NCBI RefSeq assembly: GCF_000621865.1
Contig: NZ_JHXE01000009.1
Coordinates: forward strand, 182,185-246,184
Length of the DNA stretch: 64,000 nt
Direction of reading: 5' to 3'
From: Pseudobutyrivibrio sp. MD2005
GTDB lineage: Bacteria; Bacillota; Clostridia; Lachnospirales; Lachnospiraceae
Shown here: in pieces, positions 25,701-32,956 of the stretch
Layout of the letters: each line of letters opens with the position of its first letter
Position numbering within the stretch: position 1 is the first letter of the stretch
Notes under the pieces: model-generated
What the model was told of the DNA's origin: nothing
The model's input: only the letters and a program-made list of their open reading frames with translations
Databases searched by the model: none
Made by a program: the position numbers and the translations under genes

Positions 25701-27242
25701 GCCAAAGTTCTTCATTATATGAACGAAGACAAGACTGCATATATCTCAAGCAAAAACGAAGGCCTTGAAATCAAAAAAGATTATGTACATCCAGGCAAAG
25801 ATGCTGCCGCAATTTATCAGTGGGTAGCATATTCAGATGGCAAGATAGATATTCTGGGAGACTATGTAAAATTCGGTCAGACAGATGAAGACCCTAGCCA
25901 TCCAGATGGTGTAAAGGTACAGATTTACATAAATGATAAGCTACTTGGTGAAGAAAATGTTGATGTATTACAGGGCGATGGCAATGATAATATGATTGAC
26001 TTCATGTACACAAAGCAGAGCATACATAGAGGCGATAAAGTATCATTTATGATTCATGCAAAGGATAACAATGCATTTGATGCAGGTAAGTTATCAGTCA
26101 GCATATATGAAGCAAATGAAGGCTCATCTTCAAGAACAAATAAAACAAATCTTGCAAAGAAATTCGGCGAGCAGGGCTCTGACGGATGGTATTACGGAAT
26201 GTGTGATTGGGATGGTAAGAACTTCGAATTGCTTGAATATGATGAGGAAAACGAAAGATACTATAACAATGGCAAGCCAGAGCTTAAGAAGGACTATGTA
26301 GAGCCTGGTAACGGCAAAAATGCAGCTTATAAGTGGGTTGCAGCAGAGACAGGAAAGATTAAGATTTCAGGTAAATATACAAAGTTTGATAACAGCGCAG
26401 ATCCAAATGCCGACGGCGTAGTAATCAGAATATTTATAAACGGTGAAGAAAAGGCATTTATTGGAGTTACTGGAAATCATTCAGGCGATGTTGTAGAGAA
26501 TATCTCAAGAGAATATGTTGTGCACGAAGGTGATGAAATCGTATTTGCGGTAAATCCTGAAGGCAATGACAGCTATGATGGCGGAAGACTTGAGATAAAG
26601 ATTTCTGATTCGGAAGATGAAGATGCTGACGAGGAAGAGGAGGAAGAAAAGAAAGATGATCCTGCTACTTCCGAGGAAGAGAAGTCTAAAGAAGATGATT
26701 CAGAAGATAATCCAGATGATGATGCAGATGATGATTCGGACGACGATTCTGATGACAGAACAAACAACACTAATTTAGCCAGTGCATTTGGCGAGCAGGG
26801 TTCTGATGGTTGGTACTATGGAACCTGTGAATGGAATGGTAAAGACTTTAGCCAGTTATCATATGATTCTGGCGAGGGCAGATACTATAACAGCGGTAAG
26901 CCAGAGCTTAAGAGAGACTTTGTAGAGCCAGGTAATGGCAAAAATGCAGCATACAAATGGGTTGCAGCTAAAAGTGGAACTATTCATGTGACAGGAACAT
27001 ATACAAAGTTTGCTAATAGCAATGATCCTGATGCAAATGGAACCTGTATGAGAATCTTCTTAAATGGAGATGAGAAGAAGTGGCTTGGAACACAAGGTAA
27101 ATTCGAAGAAGAACAGGAAGTAAGTTTTGATGAAACTTATGAAGTTAAAAAGGGAGATGTAATTATATTCGCCATTGACCCAGACGGAAATGACGCATGG
27201 GACGGTGGAAGACTGAGTGTAGATATTGAATCAGTCGATTAA
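22722..27242 (+). CDS. Giant surface protein of eight tandem about 175-residue modules
   Basis: A 1506-residue protein with one N-terminal hydrophobic helix (about 14-35) that acts as a signal or anchor. Eight modules begin near residues 71, 247, 427, 608, 782, 963, 1137 and 1345. Each opens with a Phe-Gly-x-Gln-Gly-x-Asn/Asp-Gly-Trp motif (sixth copy altered), has a central Lys-Trp-x-Ala-Ala and Tyr-x-Lys-Phe, usually Trp-Pro-Asp-Gly, and closes with Asn-x-Ala-Tyr-Asp-Gly-Gly and a beta strand. An acidic Asp/Glu/Ser linker of about 50 residues separates modules 7 and 8. The conserved aromatics and operon with a GH32-like lipoprotein suggest carbohydrate-binding modules. I do not recognise the family. 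No sortase motif or dockerin is present. Confidence 0.85.
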   Translation: MFRKVLDAVLKHKAVAGISTAVTVACIAGAVVFLTKGPITIKDELVALAAGWPNSFSTDDYVEPKFVDDPNRTNNAFNVADFGEQGTNGWFYRYGSYMDPVKSKRMENFDGEKYSQLGESGLEIKSNFIHTSEGTAPILEWRAADKGKVNIQLTYVKNVNNDPNPGYPDGVTIYVYKGEESIGRYEVDISTDKEEVLEEQIKNLSVEELESIYFIVDPNMNNAYDGGSLYVAINDVNAKGPTAKKDTSRVDNNACLIDDFGAQGTNGWTYMCGKNLKDAKLVSTEKNGEYMNVTSPNLTMSKTFVHPAINDKAIICWEPAVDGKIELRGKYTKFEQNDGNPDWPDGVIVGVYKNGEELFKKKVAAPKKGENTVKFRQKDLEVTAADKLYFVVDAGGNSSYDGGYFDINIIDRTGATTEADVVIDETETRQNFADVKYDFGEQGKNGWFYQDGFEDEPTGSYNMQNFEKDEERFFDNYLEIKRDFVNPGSGKSAVIKWKVAQSGDIKIDASYTKFKNEDKNPSWPDGTRVTIYHNDEILIQEDFEANTKEEITKRLDVAKVTVAKDDFITMVVNPKENNAYDGGKYEFSIKGLTPLTGKTHKDVTYFGGERTNNASIQDDFGKQGVNGWVFQSGYYSKPSFAVNLETYKDNDKYTTIDGVEIKRDYIIPGNKGRSANVKWVAAETGCVDLMVDYTKLKNEDKNPEWPDGVTVYLMKNDEVLKKEDFAPLVDKEVTKDLSVEGVSVKQGDCITLLVDGKDNTAYDGGNYTFVIEDADLKTMKMENNSGENYANLALDFGEQGSNGWYYCEGRGIDKYEMLSKKTSDGSGYTSRKLKNLEIKKDFIQPRLNAHAMYKWVVAKDGQINVTGDYTKFGNEDPNMDWPDGCTVGIYLNDEQLYGETCTCPRGENNTTVKDINITKLKVKKGDILTFDVGCNKNNAWDGGRFSIDIEDTEGLKVGVGSEKRSNNTVLGTIDSMKQGTDGWWFLEGKDLSSAKVLHYMNEDKTAYISSKNEGLEIKKDYVHPGKDAAAIYQWVAYSDGKIDILGDYVKFGQTDEDPSHPDGVKVQIYINDKLLGEENVDVLQGDGNDNMIDFMYTKQSIHRGDKVSFMIHAKDNNAFDAGKLSVSIYEANEGSSSRTNKTNLAKKFGEQGSDGWYYGMCDWDGKNFELLEYDEENERYYNNGKPELKKDYVEPGNGKNAAYKWVAAETGKIKISGKYTKFDNSADPNADGVVIRIFINGEEKAFIGVTGNHSGDVVENISREYVVHEGDEIVFAVNPEGNDSYDGGRLEIKISDSEDEDADEEEEEEKKDDPATSEEEKSKEDDSEDNPDDDADDDSDDDSDDRTNNTNLASAFGEQGSDGWYYGTCEWNGKDFSQLSYDSGEGRYYNSGKPELKRDFVEPGNGKNAAYKWVAAKSGTIHVTGTYTKFANSNDPDANGTCMRIFLNGDEKKWLGTQGKFEEEQEVSFDETYEVKKGDVIIFAIDPDGNDAWDGGRLSVDIESVD

Positions 27243-27848
27243 AGAAAGGTATTCTAAAACCTCTGGGGAAATATCCTCAGAGGAGACGATACCAAGATAT
27301 ACAGGCTCGGTAAATCCTGCATGATTAAATAGGCTAGAGTAAGATAAATCGATGGCAAAAGGAACGCCTGATTTATCGTATAAAAAATAAGGCTCTAATC
27401 TGTTTAAGAGTGCAGGATTATTTTTTGCTAAATAATCATTGATGTTACAGAGATATTCGCTGGAATTGGCCATATTTATACCGTATGAATCAGCAACTAT
27501 AATATCAAGATTGCCGGCACTGATAGCAGACATTAATTTTACGGAAGATGCGTAGGCATACTGGAAATCGTCCCCAGATGGATCTTCTGTAATAAGCATA
27601 TCGGTATAATTAGAGATAGAAAGACCGGTTGCATCGTCTATAGAAGTAAGAAGTTCGTCTGTTGTCACTATGTTGATATAGGCAACATACAAATCTACGG
27701 CCTTGTTTTTTAGAATAGTAGATGTGATAGAAAAAATAATACAAATAATAGCTGCAGTGGCTATTATGTGGATTTTGTAGTAATCCCATATGTACTGCAG
27801 CTTTTGTTTGTTGTCTAATTGTTTAAATTTTGATGTTTCTTTTTTCAT
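27231..27848 (-). CDS. Membrane-anchored extracellular protein, binding-protein-like
   Basis: A 205-residue protein with a basic cytoplasmic N-terminus, one membrane helix (about 28-48) and an extracellular domain. Motifs such as Asp-Ile-Ile-Val-Ala-Asp-Ser-Tyr-Gly and Val-Pro-Phe-Ala-Ile-Asp-Leu resemble the second lobe of extracellular solute-binding proteins. No catalytic motif is seen. It lies 17 nt downstream of the second lacI gene on the same strand, so they are co-expressed, and its 3' end overlaps that of the converging repeat protein by 12 bp. The ribosome site is weak, which suggests translational coupling to lacI. A role in sugar sensing is inference. Confidence 0.7.
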   Translation of the reverse strand: MKKETSKFKQLDNKQKLQYIWDYYKIHIIATAAIICIIFSITSTILKNKAVDLYVAYINIVTTDELLTSIDDATGLSISNYTDMLITEDPSGDDFQYAYASSVKLMSAISAGNLDIIVADSYGINMANSSEYLCNINDYLAKNNPALLNRLEPYFLYDKSGVPFAIDLSYSSLFNHAGFTEPVYLGIVSSEDISPEVLEYLSLID

Positions 27849-27865
27849 TGCTTTGTTTCTTAGAT

Positions 27866-28930
27866 TTATTTCTGAATATCAGTTGATTCCCTGTAGATAA
27901 GGTTGGTTTCAGTATAAACAGTTCTGTAGTTTAAATCAGGCTGTTCAATGCGCGATAGCAGCAGATTGGCTGCTGTATATCCCATAGCCTGAGAATGGAT
28001 ATGACAAGTGGTAAGAGCTGGTGTCATTACTTTTGATTCAGCAGAATCGTCAAAACCACATATCATTATATCTTCAGGATATGATTTGTTCATTATCTTA
28101 AGGCAATTTACTATATCGATTGCCACGAAGTCGTTTGCACATATTAAAAGCTCAGGCAATTCTTCCATTTGTGAAAAGGTTTGAAATAGACTTGAAAAGT
28201 ATTCAGTACCATGAGGGTGAATAGCATTCAGACAAAATCTTTCATCAATTGGAAGCCCATTTAAATACATAGCATTTCTGAATGCCATATATCTTTCGAA
28301 GAAAGAACGGCAGTGATTTGATTCGCCTACAAAACCGATTTTTGTAATTCCTTTTTCCTTCATATTGGAAATGAGATTGAATATACCTGCTGAATTATCC
28401 ATTAAAAGTAAATCGCCGGCTAATTGATTGCTGAAGCTTGTAACAGGACCATCCACATATAAAACAGGAAGTGAAAGCTTTCCCAGCATATCACAATAAG
28501 CCTGATCAAACATTTCTACGCAAATAATTCCAACGGTGCGCTCAGGACTAAAGCTAGGTGGGAAACTAAGATTTGCAATGTTATCAGGGGTGACCCTGTG
28601 CATTGTCATGCTGTATCCCAAGTGTGCGATCTCGTGCTGGAATTTATCGAGCATTGTTGAAGCAAAGTGAGAGTTATCAAGGAAGTTACCTATAAATAAT
28701 GCAAACTCTCCTGTGCGAAGTGGTGTAGGTTGAACTGGTGTATTTCCTATAATATCGGAAACGGAATTTGCATAGGAAAACTGCTTGTACCCCATTTCTA
28801 CAGCTTTCGCTAAAACCTTTTCTCTGGTGGCATCAGCTAAAATGCCAGTATTATTGATAGCCTTTGATACTGTATTTCTAGAAACCCCTAATGCATCGGC
28901 TATGTCTTGGATTGTAACTTTATTTGCCAT
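27866..28930 (-). CDS. LacI-family repressor of the sugar ABC operon (second paralogue)
   Basis: A 354-residue LacI/GalR regulator with helix-turn-helix Val-Thr-Ile-Gln-Asp-Ile-Ala-Asp-Ala-Leu-Gly-Val-Ser-Arg-Asn-Thr-Val-Ser and a sugar-binding domain. It is collinear with the regulator at 19917-20981, including shared Ile-Cys-Gly-Phe-Asp-Asp and Met-Gly-Tyr-x-Ala-Ala motifs. It is divergent from the importer operon and separated from it by 349 bp containing palindromic operators, so it most likely represses that operon and perhaps itself. Its promoter (TTGAAT-18-TATAAT) lies next to a 10-bp inverted repeat at 28973-29006. Confidence 0.9.
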   Translation of the reverse strand: MANKVTIQDIADALGVSRNTVSKAINNTGILADATREKVLAKAVEMGYKQFSYANSVSDIIGNTPVQPTPLRTGEFALFIGNFLDNSHFASTMLDKFQHEIAHLGYSMTMHRVTPDNIANLSFPPSFSPERTVGIICVEMFDQAYCDMLGKLSLPVLYVDGPVTSFSNQLAGDLLLMDNSAGIFNLISNMKEKGITKIGFVGESNHCRSFFERYMAFRNAMYLNGLPIDERFCLNAIHPHGTEYFSSLFQTFSQMEELPELLICANDFVAIDIVNCLKIMNKSYPEDIMICGFDDSAESKVMTPALTTCHIHSQAMGYTAANLLLSRIEQPDLNYRTVYTETNLIYRESTDIQK

Positions 28931-28972
28931 ATTATTCTCCTAAATATATAAATGTAATTATACAGTATGACT

Positions 28973-29006
28973 TTTTGCTGATTCAACAATGAAATTATCA
29001 GCAAAA
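28973..29006. promoter_or_regulatory. Inverted repeat at the second lacI promoter
   Basis: TTTTGCTGAT (28973-28982) and ATCAGCAAAA (28997-29006) are perfect 10-bp inverted copies overlapping the -35 region of the reverse-strand promoter (TATAAT near 28955-28960). Confidence 0.55.
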
Positions 29007-29187
29007 CAAAAAAGTTATTCATTTGCACAATTAAATATTGAAGCATATTTTCTTTGCCATCCTAAATATTGTGCATAATCATTATAAAATGTAAAAATCA
29101 TTTTGTCAAATGTAAAAATAATAAAGGAATATGTGCCAAAAACGTAAAAATATTGTTGTGATATTTTTACAAATAACCAAAAATGCA

Positions 29188-29246
29188 TTGACACAAATGT
29201 AAAACGTGGTATAGTTTATGCATAAGGAAATTGTGCAAATGCACAA
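29188..29246 (+). promoter_or_regulatory. Promoter and LacI operator of the sugar ABC operon
   Basis: TTGACA (29188-29193), 16 bp, TATAGT (29210-29215), followed 15 bp later by TTGTGCAAATGCACAA (29231-29246), a palindrome with 7-bp perfect arms. The operator sits just after the expected start point, a typical repressor position. Confidence 0.75.
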
Positions 29247-29279
29247 TGCATTTTGCACCAAAGGAAGTGAGGAGGAATA

Positions 29280-30191
29280 ATGGAAAAGGAAGGAAAGTTT
29301 CACAATACCTTAACGTACGTGATACATCATTGGAGATTATATTTATTCTTTTTAGGACCAGCACTTGTATTAACTATCATATTTAAGTACTTACCTATGG
29401 GTGGTATTTTGATAGCTTTTGAAAAGTACAGTCCATTTAAAGGATTCTTTGGCAGCGAGTGGGTAGGATTTGAATATTTCAAACAGTTCTTATCTTCACC
29501 GGATTTCATGGCATACCTGGTCAACACATTAAAGCTTAGTATATATGGCCTTTTGTGGGGATTCCCAGTACCAATCATCTTGGCATTACTTCTTAATAGA
29601 ATAATGAGCAGCAAGATCAAGCAGAAGATTCAGTTGGTTTTATACATGCCAAACTTCATTTCAGTAATCGTTCTTTGTGGTATGGTTCGAATCCTGTTAT
29701 CAGTTACTGGTCCAGTGAACATGTTGTTCCACAGCACCATCAACTTCTTAACTTTACCTGAAGCATTCAGACCAATCTACATTATAAGTGGTATCTGGCA
29801 GGGCGCAGGTTGGGCATCAATCATGTACACAGCGGCACTTGCAAATGCAAGCCAGGAATTAAAGGAAGCAGCTCAGATTGATGGAGCAAATATCTTCCAA
29901 CAGATTAAAGCAGTTGAGTGGCCAGCAATCAAAGATATGGTTGTTATCCAGTTCATACTTCAGGCCGGAAATATCATGAGCATCGGTTTTGAAAAAGCAT
30001 ACGCTCTTCAGACAGACTTAAACCTTGGTGCTTCAGAAATCATTGCAACCTATGTCTACAAAAAAGGTTTGCTCGATGGAAACTATAGTTATTCAACAGC
30101 AGTAGGCTTGTTCAATACAGTTATCAACTTAATCCTATTAATTACTGTTAATAAGGTAGTTGAGAAAATGAACGATGGACAGGGATTGTAA
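29280..30191 (+). CDS. Sugar ABC transporter permease (LplB type)
   Basis: A 303-residue inner-membrane permease with six predicted helices. The cytoplasmic EAA loop Glu-Leu-Lys-Glu-Ala-Ala-x-Ile-Asp-Gly-Ala, through which the ATPase acts, lies near residue 200. The sequence type (start Leu-Gly-Pro-Ala-Leu, Phe-Lys-Tyr-Leu-Pro-Met-Gly-Gly) is that of the CUT1 LplB/YtcP-like permeases that import oligosaccharides. It forms the channel with the next gene. AGGAGGA precedes the ATG. No ATPase is encoded here, which is usual for these systems because they share a MsmX-type ATPase. Confidence 0.92.
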   Translation: MEKEGKFHNTLTYVIHHWRLYLFFLGPALVLTIIFKYLPMGGILIAFEKYSPFKGFFGSEWVGFEYFKQFLSSPDFMAYLVNTLKLSIYGLLWGFPVPIILALLLNRIMSSKIKQKIQLVLYMPNFISVIVLCGMVRILLSVTGPVNMLFHSTINFLTLPEAFRPIYIISGIWQGAGWASIMYTAALANASQELKEAAQIDGANIFQQIKAVEWPAIKDMVVIQFILQAGNIMSIGFEKAYALQTDLNLGASEIIATYVYKKGLLDGNYSYSTAVGLFNTVINLILLITVNKVVEKMNDGQGL

Positions 30192-30205
30192 TCTGGGAGG
30201 ATGAA

Positions 30206-31117
30206 ATGGAACAGAAAGTAAAAAAGAAAAGTGCTTTTGCAAGATATTCTGCAGGAGATAAAACATTTTTAATAGTTGGATATGTACTTTTGGGTTTGTT
30301 TGTACTTGCCATTATTGTCCCAATGGTGTACATCGTGGTGGCATCGTTTATGGACCCAATTACATTACAGAATAAGGGTATCACTTTTGAATTAGATAAA
30401 TGGACAGTGACAGCTTATGAACGAGTTGTCAGCAACGCACAGATTTGGGTAGGCTTCAGAAATGCGATTGTTTATTCTTTAGTATTTACCTTCCTGTCAG
30501 TAGCAATTACTATGCTTTGTGCCTACCCAATGTCTTTAGATGACTTTAAGGGTAAAAAGTTTTTTAACGTAATTTTCATTATCACAATGTTCTTTGGTGG
30601 TGGTTTGATTCCTACATATTTGTTGATCAGCAATTTAGGAATGCTTGATAGTATGTGGGCGGTAGTTTTACCAGGTGCATTTTCAGTTTGGAATATGATT
30701 ATTGCTCGTACATATTTCAAAGGAATTCCAAAGGAGCTTAGAGAAGCAGCAGCTGTAGATGGAGCAAATGAAATCACATTGTTCTTCAAGATTCTACTTC
30801 CTGTTTGTACACCAGTTATCGCTGTACTTTGCTTATGGCAGTTCGTTGGAATGTGGAACAGCTACTTTGATGCAATGATTTATTTAAATTCAGCATCTAA
30901 GCAGCCATTACAGTTGGTTCTTAGAGCAATTCTTATTCAGAACCAGCCTGATGCAGGTATGATTGCAGATATGCAGTCTACAGCAGAAAGAGCAAGACTT
31001 GCTGAGTTACTTAAGTATTCAACAATCATTATTTCCAGCTTACCACTTTTGGTTATGTATCCATTCTTCCAAAAGTACTTCGATGCAGGAATTATGGTAG
31101 GTTCAGTAAAGGGTTAA
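30206..31117 (+). CDS. Sugar ABC transporter permease (YtcP/LplC type)
   Basis: The second 303-residue permease of the heterodimer, with six predicted helices and the EAA loop Glu-Leu-Arg-Glu-Ala-Ala-Ala-Val-Asp-Gly-Ala near residue 180. It begins 14 nt after the first permease with a GGGAGGA site. The C-terminal Tyr-Pro-Phe-Phe-Gln-Lys-Tyr-Phe and Gly-Ser-Val-Lys-Gly are typical of the LplC-like branch. Together with the binding protein downstream it should import short fructans or sucrose-type oligosaccharides, inferred from the GH32 gene at the operon end. Confidence 0.92.
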   Translation: MEQKVKKKSAFARYSAGDKTFLIVGYVLLGLFVLAIIVPMVYIVVASFMDPITLQNKGITFELDKWTVTAYERVVSNAQIWVGFRNAIVYSLVFTFLSVAITMLCAYPMSLDDFKGKKFFNVIFIITMFFGGGLIPTYLLISNLGMLDSMWAVVLPGAFSVWNMIIARTYFKGIPKELREAAAVDGANEITLFFKILLPVCTPVIAVLCLWQFVGMWNSYFDAMIYLNSASKQPLQLVLRAILIQNQPDAGMIADMQSTAERARLAELLKYSTIIISSLPLLVMYPFFQKYFDAGIMVGSVKG

Positions 31118-31121
31118 AAAT

Positions 31122-31238
31122 TCAATAAGGGGGGACCCAGGATACTGGGGAGATTCCTTATTGACCTGAAGTGCCCATTGCCGAAGGCAATTATAGATGG
31201 CACTTCTTCATTGTTGCTAGCAACTGCACAAAGCAGTT
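31122..31238 (+). repeat. Cluster of hairpins between permease and binding-protein genes
   Basis: Consecutive perfect stems: TCAATAAGG/CCTTATTGA (31122-31164), GAAGTGCC/GGCACTTC (31168-31206) with ATTGCC/GGCAAT inside, and AACTGC/GCAGTT (31222-31238). None has a good U-tract. Such structures before a binding-protein gene often stabilise its message relative to the permeases. Confidence 0.65.
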
Positions 31239-31259
31239 CTATATATAGGAGGAGAAAGA

Positions 31260-32921
31260 ATGAAAAAGAAAAGCGCAAAAAGAGTTGTTGCCGCAGCTCT
31301 TACCGTAGCTATGGCATCCACAATGTTTATGGGATGCGGCTCAAAGGGAAACAGTGCAAGCAATGCTGGTGATGTTGATATGGACAACCTATCATTCCCA
31401 CTTGCTGAAAAGGTAACAATAACTGGTACAACTAGCTATCCAGTTGGAACAGAGGAAGATCCTAACAACCGTACAATCTTCAAGAGATTAGAGGAAGAGA
31501 CAAACGTACATGTTGAGTGGACAGCAATTTCTTCTGATCAGTGGGGTGACAAGATTTCGCTTAACATGGCAAATGCAAATACACTTACAGATTTTGTATT
31601 TAATGCAGGATTCAGTGACAGTGATTTGTTAAGATATGCAGATCAGGGAGTTATCGTTCCAGTTGAGGATTACATTGATGCATACATGCCAAATCTTTCA
31701 GCTGTATTTGAAAAGTACCCTGAGTATCGTACAATGTGTGAAGACGAAGAGGGACATATCTGGGCTCTTCCATGGATTGAACAGCTCGGTTCAGAGAAGA
31801 CAGCTATTCAGACAGTTGGTAACAACATGACATTCATCAATCAGAAATGGCTTGATTTCCTTGGACTTGAAACACCTACAACAGTAGATGAGTTTGAGCA
31901 GGTTCTTCTTGCATTCAAGGAGCACGCTCCAGAGCTTCAGAAGGAATTCGGCATCGATGGAGATATTATTCCAATGTCTTGTATCATAAATGATCAGGAC
32001 CCTAACCTTCTTATCAACGGTTTCGGCGATGGTATTGGTGATACAGATATAGGACAGCATATTGCAGTTACAGATGACAAGAAGGTTGTTTGTACAGCAA
32101 CAACAGACGGATTTAGATCAGGTGTAGAATGGTTACACAAGCTTTATAACGAAGGTCTTATCGATCCAGAGTGCTTTACACAGGATTGGTCAACATACGT
32201 AGCTAAGGGTAAGTCACACAGATATGGTGTATGCTTCTCTTGGGACGTAGCAAACATTGATAACATCAATGATTATGTACCACTTGCAGCATTAAAGGCT
32301 GATACAGTTAGCGTAACACCACAGAACGGTTCATTCACATCAGGTTTTGATAGAGGACGTTGTGTAGTTACAAGTGTATGTGATAACCCAGCATTCGTTT
32401 GCGCATGGCTTGACAAGATGTATGATCCATTCCAGTCTCCACAGAACAACTGGGGAACATACGGCGAAGATGATGACTTCGATATCTTCGAGCTTGGCGA
32501 GAATGAGAATGGCGAGAAGATGCTTAAGCATGCAGCACTTGGCGATGCTTCACCAGTTGAGGTTCGTGAGGCTGAGTGTGTAGGTGGTCCACTTGCAATC
32601 TTAGATGAGTACTATGGCGTATATGTAACATGCCCAGATGATGCACAGTATCGTCTTGATTGGATTAAGGATTACTACACAAAGGATATGACATGCAAGT
32701 ATGTATATCCAAAGGTATTTATGTCAGCAGAGGATACTGAAAAGCTTTCAGCAATCCAGACAGATTTAGTATCATACTTGAATTCAAGCAAGGCTGAATT
32801 CATCAGAGATGGTATTACTGATGCTTCATGGCAGGCATACCTTGATCAGGTAGATAGCTATGGCTTAGATCAGTACTTAGAGATTTATCAGAAGTATTTA
32901 GATGAATTCTATTCAAAATAA
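31260..32921 (+). CDS. Sugar ABC transporter solute-binding lipoprotein (LplA/YtcQ type)
   Basis: A 553-residue extracellular binding protein. The signal peptide is basic (Met-Lys-Lys-Lys-Ser-Ala-Lys-Arg), then hydrophobic, ending Phe-Met-Gly-Cys26, a lipobox. The long CUT1-type family-1 fold follows, with Asp-rich calcium-like loops such as Gly-Glu-Asp-Asp-Asp-Phe-Asp-Ile. It captures the sugar at the surface and delivers it to the two permeases. AGGAGGAG precedes the ATG. It comes third in the operon after an intercistronic hairpin cluster that may raise its expression. Confidence 0.93.
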   Translation: MKKKSAKRVVAAALTVAMASTMFMGCGSKGNSASNAGDVDMDNLSFPLAEKVTITGTTSYPVGTEEDPNNRTIFKRLEEETNVHVEWTAISSDQWGDKISLNMANANTLTDFVFNAGFSDSDLLRYADQGVIVPVEDYIDAYMPNLSAVFEKYPEYRTMCEDEEGHIWALPWIEQLGSEKTAIQTVGNNMTFINQKWLDFLGLETPTTVDEFEQVLLAFKEHAPELQKEFGIDGDIIPMSCIINDQDPNLLINGFGDGIGDTDIGQHIAVTDDKKVVCTATTDGFRSGVEWLHKLYNEGLIDPECFTQDWSTYVAKGKSHRYGVCFSWDVANIDNINDYVPLAALKADTVSVTPQNGSFTSGFDRGRCVVTSVCDNPAFVCAWLDKMYDPFQSPQNNWGTYGEDDDFDIFELGENENGEKMLKHAALGDASPVEVREAECVGGPLAILDEYYGVYVTCPDDAQYRLDWIKDYYTKDMTCKYVYPKVFMSAEDTEKLSAIQTDLVSYLNSSKAEFIRDGITDASWQAYLDQVDSYGLDQYLEIYQKYLDEFYSK

Positions 32922-32956
32922 AGATGCGACCAAATTAGGTGAGGAAGGAAGTAACA

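Noticed and set aside
26573..26770. Serine-rich small protein on the reverse strand
   Set aside because: It is the antisense of the acidic Asp/Glu linker of the repeat protein.
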